A DNA stretch of 6,989 nt, from assembly GCA_030668755.1 (NCBI GenBank), contig DAOVEW010000047.1, forward strand, positions 1 to 6,989, given 5' to 3'. The stretch comes from Bacillota bacterium (GTDB lineage: Bacteria > Armatimonadota > Hebobacteria > Hebobacterales > Hebobacteraceae). The notes beneath the pieces were generated by a model. That model saw nothing but the letters and a program-made list of their open reading frames with translations, ran no database searches and was not told the origin of the DNA. The position numbers and the translations under genes were made by a program. Positions within the stretch are counted from its first letter, which is position 1; every line of letters starts with the position of its first letter. This document shows positions 1 through 5,625 of the stretch, piece after piece.

Positions 1-143
1 TGGACTTGCTGGCCCTCCTCCAAGGTCCTGAATCCGGGCATCGTGATCGCCGAATAGTGGACGAACACATCCTGGGTGCCCTCAACTTCAATGAACCCGT
101 AGCCCTTCTGGGCGTTGAACCACTTGACCCGTCCCCTCGCCAT
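1..143 (-). CDS. csp: Cold-shock domain protein (CspA family), 3' end cut by window edge
   Basis: Small single-stranded RNA/DNA-binding OB-fold protein of the CspA family, which melts mRNA structure in the cytoplasm. The first 47 codons are visible and begin [18 protein letters not shown]. The two nucleic-acid-binding motifs are present: RNP1-like KGYGFI (residues 13-18) and RNP2-like VFVHYS (residues 26-31). Typical family length is 65-75 residues, so about a third is missing beyond position 1. The ATG at 143-141 is preceded by a strong Shine-Dalgarno (AAGGAGGT, about 6 bases away), which fixes the start. A separate promoter lies upstream at 195-223, so the gene is probably transcribed on its own although it follows two genes on the same strand. 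Family assignment is secure; which paralogue it is, and whether it is cold-inducible, cannot be told. Confidence 0.95.
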   Translation of the reverse strand, partial: MARGRVKWFNAQKGYGFIEVEGTQDVFVHYSAITMPGFRTLEEGQQV

Positions 144-194
144 CTCCGCACCTCCTTGGTCCTGTGCTCGTCCGTGCGAGAAGCAGCCGGGCGG

Positions 195-223
195 ATGGTA
201 GCAGAAGCGGTGTCGGCTGTCAA
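195..223 (-). promoter_or_regulatory. Sigma70-type promoter for the cold-shock gene
   Basis: On the minus strand a perfect -35 box TTGACA (223-218) is followed by a 17-base spacer and a -10-like TACCAT (200-195, 4 of 6 consensus). The start of transcription would fall near 188, giving a leader of about 45 bases before the cold-shock ATG at 143. The leader is too short for the long thermosensing leader of Escherichia coli cspA. Seen by eye, not experimentally shown. Confidence 0.6.
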
Positions 224-257
224 TACGGAGAAGGCCCCGGGGCGTTCAGAAAACCGA

Positions 258-443
258 TCACGGAAGCAGGTCGCCTAGGAACCGGCGGAAGACCGGGCAG
301 TTGCGGTACCCCTCGTCCGACCCGAGGCACCAGCTCCGGTCCACGGGTTCGTCCAGCTGAACCTCCGGGCGGTCGTCGTCATCCTCGGTCTCTTCCAGCA
401 AGACGCACTCGCCGGTTTCCTTTGAGAAGTGAGGGCAAGGCAC
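258..443 (-). CDS. Small four-cysteine protein, function unknown
   Basis: A 61-residue soluble acidic protein starting at a GTG (443-441). A GAGGAG Shine-Dalgarno lies 7 bases upstream and supports the start. Four cysteines stand in two similar pairs, C3-x9-C13 and C39-x9-C49. C3 and C49 are both followed by proline, and the second half reads WCLGSDEGYRNCPVFRRFL. Between the pairs lies an acidic linker (EETEDDDD, residues 17-24). The spacing suggests a small metal or iron-sulfur binding module, or two disulfides; this is inference. It resembles short Cys-Pro-containing hypothetical proteins I know from several environmental phyla, but I cannot name a family. It starts 23 bases after the tatA stop on the same strand, so it is probably the second gene of a tatA transcript. 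No signal peptide or membrane segment is seen. Confidence 0.72.
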   Translation of the reverse strand: MPCPHFSKETGECVLLEETEDDDDRPEVQLDEPVDRSWCLGSDEGYRNCPVFRRFLGDLLP

Positions 444-466
444 TTGTGCGCTCCTCGCTGTGTCGG

Positions 467-664
467 TCAGCCCGAATCGGACGGCGGGCCGCTATCGCTA
501 TCGCTCTCGTCGTGACTCATCTCCTTAACCGACTTACGGAACTCTTTGACCCCCTGGCCGAGCGACCGGGCCAGCTCCGGCAGCCGCTTCGCTCCGAAAA
601 GGAGAAGCAAGAGCACCAGGATGACGAAGATCTCGGTCGGCCCAAGCGTCCACAAGGCAATCAT
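467..664 (-). CDS. tatA: Twin-arginine translocase subunit TatA/TatE family
   Basis: Pore-forming subunit of the Tat system, which exports folded twin-arginine proteins across the cytoplasmic membrane with TatC. The 65-residue protein has the family layout. A short N-terminus with a polar residue in the membrane entry (E11) leads into one hydrophobic helix (about residues 12-22, IFVILVLLLLL). The hinge FGAKRLPEL follows (23-31), then an amphipathic helix (about 32-48) with the usual G..VKEFRKS pattern, and a Ser/Asp-rich acidic tail. The start chosen is ATG 664-662, giving MIALWTLGPTEIF. An upstream in-frame start would add 23 residues not seen in the family and would lie upstream of the predicted transcription start. 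GGAAGGGG lies upstream of the chosen start. TatB and TatC are not in the window, and TatA versus TatB/E function cannot be separated firmly, though the short length favours TatA. Confidence 0.93.
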   Translation of the reverse strand: MIALWTLGPTEIFVILVLLLLLFGAKRLPELARSLGQGVKEFRKSVKEMSHDESDSDSGPPSDSG

Positions 665-704
665 ACTCAGTCCCCTTCCGCTGGCACTATCCCCTACCGC
701 CCCG

Positions 705-733
705 ATTATACGCCGAGAGCTGGGCCCTGACAA
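705..733 (-). promoter_or_regulatory. Sigma70-type promoter for tatA and the four-cysteine gene
   Basis: On the minus strand TTGTCA (733-728, 5 of 6 consensus) is followed by exactly 17 bases and a perfect TATAAT (710-705). Transcription would start near 698, about 34 bases before the tatA ATG at 664. This supports the shorter tatA start. The -35 box lies 17 bases from the -35 box of the divergent tRNA promoter. Confidence 0.7.
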
Positions 734-750
734 GGCCGAAGCGGAGACGC

Positions 751-779
751 TTGACTAGGTTCGGGCGATGCCATACAAT
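751..779 (+). promoter_or_regulatory. Sigma70-type promoter for tRNA-Leu
   Basis: TTGACT (751-756, 5 of 6) and TACAAT (774-779, 5 of 6) are separated by 17 bases. Transcription would begin around 786, leaving a very short 5' leader before the mature tRNA end at 793. Together with the minus-strand tatA promoter it forms a compact divergent promoter region. Confidence 0.7.
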
Positions 780-792
780 ACCACCTGCCGAT

Positions 793-879
793 GCCGAGGT
801 GGCGGAACTGGCAGACGCGCTAGGTTCAGGACTTAGTGGGCTTACGCCCGTCGGGGTTCGACTCCCCGCCTCGGCACCA
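793..879 (+). tRNA. tRNA-Leu, anticodon CAG, with encoded CCA
   Basis: An 87-base class II tRNA folds cleanly. The acceptor stem is GCCGAGG/CCTCGGC (793-799 with 869-875), followed by discriminator A876 and an encoded CCA (877-879). The anticodon stem CTAGG/CTTAG (820-824, 832-836) closes loop TTCAGGA with anticodon CAG at 827-829. A long variable arm with stem GGGC/GCCC (838-841, 846-849) is the hallmark of leucine/serine tRNAs. The T arm is CGGGG-TTCGACT-CCCCG (852-868). It reads CUG leucine codons, which are frequent in this G+C-rich genome. It stands alone, with its own promoter upstream. Confidence 0.97.
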
Positions 880-1098
880 GAAGCTCCCTGCGCCAAGCCC
901 AGGGCACCCACGGCCTTTCGAGCGCGCCCCTTGCAGCGCACCTACCCGAGAACGGCCGCGCCAGGCCCTTTCTCACGGAGAGCGCCCCCGGCTCGGCCCC
1001 GCGCAGGCACAGGGCCGTGAGCTGCGGAGGACACCGGAGCCCTGGGGAGGATTGCAGGGCTTTCCAGGCGAAAGAAGCTGCGACAGGAGCCAGGGCAC
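880..1098. other. Gap of about 220 bases with no recognised gene
   Basis: Between the tRNA and the epimerase gene I see no convincing coding frame, promoter or terminator. Two short inverted repeats occur: CCCTG/CAGGG (886-890 with 900-904) and AGCCCTG/CAGGGCT (1038-1044 with 1055-1061). Neither is followed by a T run. A promoter for the downstream sugar-nucleotide cluster would be expected here, but no good -35/-10 pair was found. Confidence 0.5.
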
Positions 1099-1638
1099 AT
1101 GCATCCACACGGACCTGGGTTTGACTGGAGGGACGCGCTGCCGATTCCGGGTGTGCGATGCGTGACGCCCGGAGAGAAGAAGCTGATCTCAGGCATCAAG
1201 ATGCGGCGCCTCCCGGCCCTCCCGGACGAGCGGGGGGTCCTGACGGAGATACTGCGATCAGATGACCCGGAGTACCCAGGCTTCGGACAGGCCTACATGA
1301 CGACCACCTATCCGGGCGTTGTGAAGGGATGGCACTACCACGAGCGGCAGACGGACTTCGTCTGCTGTGTGTCGGGCGAGATCAAGCTGGCGCTCTACGA
1401 CGCTAGAGACAAGTCTCCCACCGGCGGCGTCGTCAACGAGGTGTTCCTCGGGGACTGCAATAGGCTGCTCGTCAAGGTGCCGAAGGGCGTCTACCACGGC
1501 TGGAAATGCGTGGGCGAGCAGATGGCCCTCGTCCTCAACATTCCGGATCAGGTCTACAACTACGGCGCGCCTGACGAGCACCGCGTGGATCCGCACGACA
1601 ACGACATCCCCTACGATTGGGCGCGCCGCGATGGATGA
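1099..1638 (+). CDS. dTDP-4-dehydrorhamnose 3,5-epimerase family protein (RmlC-like cupin)
   Basis: Cupin-fold protein of the family that epimerises C3/C5 of NDP-4-keto-6-deoxy sugars. Its conserved run covers LPDERGVLTEILRSDD (residues 41-56), the strand YPGVVKGWHYHERQTD (71-86) and VKVPKGVYHGW (125-135). The ending HDNDIPYDWARRDG is typical of a shorter, poorly characterised branch of the family. H79 in GWHYH sits where the RmlC catalytic histidine lies; H81 makes an HxH pair that could instead bind a metal. Start is uncertain. ATG 1099 has AGGAG 9 bases upstream and is used here, but family members usually begin just before the segment LISGIKMRRLP. That points to a CTG at 1183 (GGAGAG at 1171-1176), a GTG at 1162, or the ATG at 1201. 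Substrate is unknown: no 4,6-dehydratase or dTDP-glucose gene lies in the window. Confidence 0.88.
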   Translation: MHPHGPGFDWRDALPIPGVRCVTPGEKKLISGIKMRRLPALPDERGVLTEILRSDDPEYPGFGQAYMTTTYPGVVKGWHYHERQTDFVCCVSGEIKLALYDARDKSPTGGVVNEVFLGDCNRLLVKVPKGVYHGWKCVGEQMALVLNIPDQVYNYGAPDEHRVDPHDNDIPYDWARRDG

Positions 1639-1659
1639 GGTCGCTGGATAGCGGACCCT

Positions 1660-1745
1660 GGGCGGAGGGCGGCGGGATTGGGTCTGCGGGGAGCGTAGTG
1701 GCGCGAGCGATGCACAGGACCCGCGGCGCGGGGCGGGGAACGGGG
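1660..1745 (+). other. G-tract-rich intercistronic gap with G-quadruplex motif
   Basis: The 112-base gap between the epimerase stop and the isomerase start carries four GGG runs at 1660-1662, 1667-1669, 1674-1676 and 1680-1682, with loops of 4, 4 and 3 bases. A GGGG follows at 1688-1691. Three more GGGG runs (1730-1733, 1735-1738, 1742-1745) stand directly before the GTG start at 1751. The runs are on the mRNA strand, so an RNA G-quadruplex could form. The pattern fits the usual G3-loop-G3 rule; function is inferred only, and G-rich sequence is common in such genomes. Confidence 0.4.
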
Positions 1746-1750
1746 TCGAA

Positions 1751-2749
1751 GTGAGTCCACGGATGAGGGATCAGAGAGAAGACCTGTCTGAGGCTTTGGC
1801 CAGAGCAAGAGAGGCGATTGCCATCGAGGCAAGCGCGGTGCAGGCCCTGGCCGAGCGCGTGGACGACGATTTCGCGCGCGCCGTCGCTCTGATCCTCAAG
1901 TGCACCGGGCGAGTGGTCGTAACGGGCATGGGGAAGTCCGGCGCAGTCGGCCGCAAGCTCGCCGCAACGCTGGCCAGTACCGGCACGCCGGCGCTGTTCC
2001 TCCACCCGGCGGAGGGCCTCCACGGCGACCTGGGGATGGTGGCGGCCGGCGATGTCCTGATCGTGCTCTCGCAGAGCGGTTGGACCGACGAGGTGAACGC
2101 CATTATCGCGGCCATGAAGCGCATCGAAGTACCCATCATCGCGTTCACAGGCCGCCTCCACAGCCCACTGGCCGATCAGGCGGCGGTGAACATCAACGTC
2201 TCTGTCGAGCGAGAGGCATGTCCCCTCGGCCTCGCCCCGACGGCTTCGACGACCGCGCAAATGGTCATGGGAGATGCGCTCGCGGCGGCCGTCATGACCA
2301 GCAGGCGCTTCACGAGGGAGGACTTCGCTGCGCTGCATCCCGCGGGCGCACTGGGAGACAAGGCGGGCCGTAGCGTTGCCGAGCTGATGCGCCAGGGCGA
2401 CGCGCTGGCGACGGCGGGAGAAGACACCTGGCTGCGCGACGTGCTGTTCGCAATCACGTCGGCCCGAGCGGGCGCCGCGGCCGTAGTGGACGGACAAGCG
2501 CGGCTGGCGGGCATCATCACCGACGGCGATATCCGACGCGCTCTTCTCTCGGACGACGAAGCTCTCTCGAAGCCCGCGGCGGAGGTCATGACGCGGGACC
2601 CGAAGCTGGCGGGGCCGGAGGAGCCGGCCATAGAGGCGCTCCAGCTTATGAAGGAATACAAGATCGGCGACATGCCCGTGATCGACGAGGAGCGGCGCGT
2701 CTTGGGCATGCTCAACCTGAAGGACATGCTGGATTTGGGGATGGAGTGA
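1751..2749 (+). CDS. KpsF/GutQ family SIS-CBS sugar-phosphate isomerase (arabinose-5-phosphate isomerase type)
   Basis: Cytoplasmic aldose-ketose isomerase; characterised relatives interconvert D-ribulose-5-phosphate and D-arabinose-5-phosphate for Kdo synthesis. The 332 residues match the family length (E. coli KdsD 328). An N-terminal SIS domain (about 40-200) is followed by two CBS domains (about 209-268 and 278-330). By ungapped comparison with E. coli KdsD as I remember it, all four catalytic residues are kept: K62 in MGKSG, E114, E155 in REACPLGLAPT, and H196 in LHPAGALG. The substrate loop reads SQSGWTDE, with W111 where relatives usually have Glu. Start GTG 1751 is chosen because G-rich sequence precedes it, while ATG 1763 has no Shine-Dalgarno. 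It heads a tight set, with 3 bases to the mutase gene. No Kdo genes are present, so it may serve another sugar; general class is secure. Confidence 0.92.
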   Translation: MSPRMRDQREDLSEALARAREAIAIEASAVQALAERVDDDFARAVALILKCTGRVVVTGMGKSGAVGRKLAATLASTGTPALFLHPAEGLHGDLGMVAAGDVLIVLSQSGWTDEVNAIIAAMKRIEVPIIAFTGRLHSPLADQAAVNINVSVEREACPLGLAPTASTTAQMVMGDALAAAVMTSRRFTREDFAALHPAGALGDKAGRSVAELMRQGDALATAGEDTWLRDVLFAITSARAGAAAVVDGQARLAGIITDGDIRRALLSDDEALSKPAAEVMTRDPKLAGPEEPAIEALQLMKEYKIGDMPVIDEERRVLGMLNLKDMLDLGME

Positions 2750-2752
2750 AGG

Positions 2753-4174
2753 ATGACGCGGATTCGATTCGGCACTGAGGGGTGGCGGGCGGTGCTTGCG
2801 GAGGAGTACACGTTCGACAACGTACGGGCCGTAGCTCGGGCGGCGGGGCAGTGGTTCAAACAGCAGCCGCTGCAAGCACCCGTCGCCATCGGGCACGACA
2901 CGCGCTTCATGGGCGACAGATTCGCCGCCGTGGTGGCCGACGAGCTGGCGGAGTGCGGAGTTGAGGCGCGCCTGTGTTCTGGTTCGCTGCCGACTCCCGC
3001 GACGTGCTTCTACGTGGTCGAGAGCAAGCTAGCAGGGGCCATCGTCCTGACGGCGAGCCACAATCCGGCCGAGTGGAATGGAGTGAAGGTGAAGCGTCCA
3101 GAGGGGTGCTCCGCGCTGGAGGAAGACGCGAAGTGGATCGGCGATGAGGCCAACCGCATAGCCGCCTCCGGCATGGGCGGCGCGCCCGCGCCGCGCCGGG
3201 AGCACGAACGCTTCGACGTCAGGGAGGAGTACCTCGCCCGCGTCCTCTCCCTCGTGGACGCCGACGCCATCGCGCGGGCGAAGCTGACGGTGGTGGCGGA
3301 CGTCATGCACGGTGCCGGAGGCGGGTACTTCGATGAAGCGCTTCGGCGGGCCGGGTGCGCCGAGGTGCGGGCACTCCGGGCGAATCCGGACCCGACCTTC
3401 GAGGGGAAGCATCCAGAGCCGATCGGGCCCAACCTCGACCCGAGCATCCCGCTGACGGCCGACCCGGAGGTGGCCATCGGGCTGGCGACGGACGGAGACG
3501 GCGACCGGCTCGGGCTGATGGCGCACGGCGAGTACATAGACATACAGCGCTCGATCATCTTCATCCTCCACCACCTGCTGAAGAACCGCGGATGGCGCGG
3601 GCGGGTCGTGCGAGCCATCAACGTCACCTCCATGGTAGACCGCCTCTGCGAGCAGTACGGCTGCACGGTGACTGAGACATCGGTCGGCTTCAAGAACATT
3701 GCGCCGCAGATGATCGAGTCGGACGACATCATCCTCGCGGTCGAGGAGAGCGGCGGATACGGGCTCAGGGGACACATCCCAGACCGCGACGGAACCGCCT
3801 CCGCACTGATGGCATGCGAGGCTGTGGCCGTCGAGGGCAAGCCGGTGCGCGAGATACTGTCGGACATCTACCAGGTCACAGGTGGCCGGCCGCACTTCGA
3901 CCGCCTCGACATCCGTCTGACTCCAGAGCAGCGCGACAAGGTGAAGCCCAAACTGCCTTCGCTCGAGCCTGACACGATCGCCGGGCAGCCGGTGGCCGAA
4001 GTCAACAGACTGGACGGCGCCAAGTACATCCGCAAGGATGGAAGCTGGCTGCTGCTGCGCCTGTCCGGGACCGAGCCCCTCATTCGAATCTACGCCGAAG
4101 CCCTGAGCGGATCGGACGTTCGAGAGATGCTGGACGGCGGCAGAGACCTGGTGCTGGGGATGGCAGGAGGGTAG
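2753..4174 (+). CDS. Phosphoglucomutase/phosphomannomutase family protein
   Basis: Alpha-D-phosphohexomutase that moves phosphate between C6 and C1 of a hexose, as in mannose-6-P to mannose-1-P. The 473 residues carry all four domain signatures in order: FGTEGWR near the N-terminus (6-12), the phosphoserine loop TASHNP (100-105, Ser102), the Mg2+ loop DGDGDR (247-252), the sugar-binding loop EESGG (331-335), and the phosphate-binding loop RLSGTEPLIRIYAE (436-449). The EESGG loop, rather than the GEMSGH of Pseudomonas AlgC, places it nearer the PgcA/archaeal-like branch, in which sugar preference is hard to predict. Start ATG 2753 is 3 bases after the isomerase stop, with GGAG spanning that stop as ribosome site. 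Adjacency to a guanylyltransferase gene favours phosphomannomutase use; glucose-1-P or another sugar-1-P remains possible. Confidence 0.94.
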   Translation: MTRIRFGTEGWRAVLAEEYTFDNVRAVARAAGQWFKQQPLQAPVAIGHDTRFMGDRFAAVVADELAECGVEARLCSGSLPTPATCFYVVESKLAGAIVLTASHNPAEWNGVKVKRPEGCSALEEDAKWIGDEANRIAASGMGGAPAPRREHERFDVREEYLARVLSLVDADAIARAKLTVVADVMHGAGGGYFDEALRRAGCAEVRALRANPDPTFEGKHPEPIGPNLDPSIPLTADPEVAIGLATDGDGDRLGLMAHGEYIDIQRSIIFILHHLLKNRGWRGRVVRAINVTSMVDRLCEQYGCTVTETSVGFKNIAPQMIESDDIILAVEESGGYGLRGHIPDRDGTASALMACEAVAVEGKPVREILSDIYQVTGGRPHFDRLDIRLTPEQRDKVKPKLPSLEPDTIAGQPVAEVNRLDGAKYIRKDGSWLLLRLSGTEPLIRIYAEALSGSDVREMLDGGRDLVLGMAGG

Positions 4175-4178
4175 ACCG

Positions 4179-5258
4179 GTGACGATGGATGGGGGCGTGC
4201 ATGTCGTGATCATGGCCGGCGGGGTGGGCACTCGCTTGTGGCCCGTCTCCCGGCGGAGCCGGCCCAAGCAGTTCCAGCCGCTGCTCTCCGAGCGGACGAT
4301 GTTGGTGGACACATACCAGCGAGTGCGTCCGCTGGCGCCGCCGGATCGAGTGTGGGTGGTCACCAACGCCGAGTTCGCGGACGTGGTGCGCAGCCAGCTG
4401 CCCGACGTGCCTCGAGCGAATATCCTGGGCGAGCCGGTGGGACGCAACAGCGCCCCGGCGGCGGCATTCGCAGTGGCGCGCATCGCCAGCCGCGAGCCCG
4501 ACGCCGTTGCAGTCGTCACACCCTCTGACAGCTACATCGGGGACGCGACGACCTACCACGACTACGTAGGCACGGCCGTCGAGGCGGCACAGGAGGGGTT
4601 CATCGTCGTGCTCGGAGTCATGCCGTCGCATCCGGACACGGGGTACGGGTACATCCAGCGCGGAGAGCGGCTGAAGAAGCCGGCAGCCGGCGCCTATCGC
4701 GTTGCCCGGTTCACCGAGAAGCCAGACGAGGAGACCGCGGGGAAGTACCTGGCCAACGGGGGCTACTACTGGAACATGGGGCAGTTCATCTTCCGGGCGG
4801 AGCGGTTCATGGAATCCTGCGCCCTGCACTTGCCGGAGGTGGCGGAGGGCATGCGAAGGTTGGCGGAGGCCGAAGAGCCGGACCCGGCGCTGCTAGAGAG
4901 CACCTACCAGGACCTGCCCTCTATCTCCCTAGACTACGGCATCGCGGAGCAGGAGGACGACATGACCGTGGTGCCAACGGCGCTCGAATGGAGCGATGTC
5001 GGGAACTGGCGCTCGGTGAAGGAGATCGCCCGCCGCCACGGGGCGCTCGACCTGCGAGCTGAGAACCACGTCGGCGTGGACACCAAGAACTGCTTCGTGA
5101 TGGCCGACTCGGGCCGTCTTGTGGTGACGGTGGGCCTCCAGGACTGCGTCATCATCGACACTGACGACGCGCTCCTCGTCGTCCACGAGGACAAAGCACA
5201 AGAAGTCCGCGAAGCGCTGGAGGAGATCGACCGGAGGGGGAAGGCGGAGCACCTGTAG
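4179..5258 (+). CDS. manC: Mannose-1-phosphate guanylyltransferase (GDP-mannose pyrophosphorylase)
   Basis: Nucleotidyltransferase forming GDP-mannose from GTP and mannose-1-phosphate, the donor for mannosylated glycans and GDP-deoxysugars. The 359 residues hold the signature GGVGTRLWPVSRRSRPKQF (14-32), EPVGRNSAPA (85-94), a TPSDSYI loop (114-120), EKP (180-182), WNMG (198-201), LDYGIAEQ (251-258) and WSDVGNW (271-277). A short C-terminal beta-rich tail follows. The fused phosphomannose isomerase cupin of two-domain ManC/AlgA proteins is absent, so M6P isomerase activity must come from elsewhere. Two loops differ from the common forms: SDS instead of SDH, and WNMGQF instead of WNSGMF. Start GTG 4179 has AGGAGG 8 bases upstream (4165-4170) and lies 4 bases after the mutase stop; ATG 4185 is the alternative. 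Family is secure, exact sugar slightly less so. Confidence 0.93.
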   Translation: MTMDGGVHVVIMAGGVGTRLWPVSRRSRPKQFQPLLSERTMLVDTYQRVRPLAPPDRVWVVTNAEFADVVRSQLPDVPRANILGEPVGRNSAPAAAFAVARIASREPDAVAVVTPSDSYIGDATTYHDYVGTAVEAAQEGFIVVLGVMPSHPDTGYGYIQRGERLKKPAAGAYRVARFTEKPDEETAGKYLANGGYYWNMGQFIFRAERFMESCALHLPEVAEGMRRLAEAEEPDPALLESTYQDLPSISLDYGIAEQEDDMTVVPTALEWSDVGNWRSVKEIARRHGALDLRAENHVGVDTKNCFVMADSGRLVVTVGLQDCVIIDTDDALLVVHEDKAQEVREALEEIDRRGKAEHL

Positions 5259-5414
5259 CATCAGGAGGCGGCGCGCCTGAGTGCTTCGTGCCCTGCCGGA
5301 GCAACTTCTCTGTTGGGACCGCATGCGGACCCCGAGGCGGCATCTGGGGGAGGTTCCGCGTCGTCTCCTCGACTGCCCACCCCGGTCCGGCCGCCCGGCG
5401 TCCGTGCACCGTTG

Positions 5415-5477
5415 CGTCCGCGCCCACTCCCGAAGGCAGCGTCGCTGGGTGGAGGAGAGCGTGCGGACGTCGTTTTT
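5415..5477 (+). terminator. Possible terminator after manC
   Basis: CGTCCGC (5415-5421) pairs perfectly with GCGGACG (5463-5469). Inside, CCAC/GTGG (5424-5427 with 549-52 of the same hundred, i.e. 5449-5452) and CAGC/GCTG (5437-5440 with 5444-5447) can stack, and TTTTT follows at 5473-5477. The stem is long and interrupted and there are three bases before the T run, so this is a weak call. It lies about 160 bases after the manC stop. Confidence 0.25.
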
Positions 5478-5537
5478 CAGCGTCGGCGTGAGCTTCATAG
5501 TGAGCGGGCGCAAGCCCTGACGCCGCCTGCGCTGTGT

Positions 5538-5625
5538 GACTCCGGCCGTCGTCACCCGCCCCGCCAGCCTTGCCCACCCGGCCCGCAGGACCGCCGTTGT
5601 CCAAGAGCGAAGACTCCGGCCGTCG
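5538..5625 (+). repeat. 14-base direct repeat pair
   Basis: GACTCCGGCCGTCG occurs at 5538-5551 and again at 5612-5625, 74 bases apart start to start. The second copy overlaps a hairpin TCCGGC-cgtcga-GCCGGA (5615-5632) that ends 9 bases before the Shine-Dalgarno of the DUF4091 gene. It could be a regulator-binding site pair or chance in G+C-rich sequence. Confidence 0.35.

Noticed and set aside
234..243. Palindrome GCCCCGGGGC downstream of the four-cysteine gene as a terminator
   Set aside because: No loop bases and no T run on the minus strand; probably a chance G+C palindrome.
665..733. 23-residue N-terminal extension of TatA starting at position 733
   Set aside because: The extension is not found in the family, and the predicted transcription start near 698 lies downstream of that codon.
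1038..1061. Inverted repeat AGCCCTG/CAGGGCT before the epimerase as a terminator
   Set aside because: Only 7 base pairs with a 10-base loop and no T run after it; not enough for a terminator call.
687..1108. Open minus-strand frames across the tRNA (687-941 and 842-1108)
   Set aside because: They are antisense readings of the tRNA-Leu; segments such as SRTPTG and GVEPRR are classic artefacts of frames running through tRNA genes.
1535..2910. Long minus-strand frames opposite the isomerase gene, including one of 453 residues
   Set aside because: Shadows of a strongly supported plus-strand gene in G+C-rich DNA; composition is Arg/Pro/Ser-rich with no domain signature.
3010..4829. Long minus-strand frames opposite the mutase and manC genes
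   Set aside because: The plus-strand frames carry complete catalytic motifs; the antisense frames show none.
5281..5520. 79-residue plus-strand frame starting at GTG 5281
   Set aside because: Very arginine-rich, no motif, ribosome site AGGAGG is about 12 bases away, and overlapping frames look equally random; not called as a gene.
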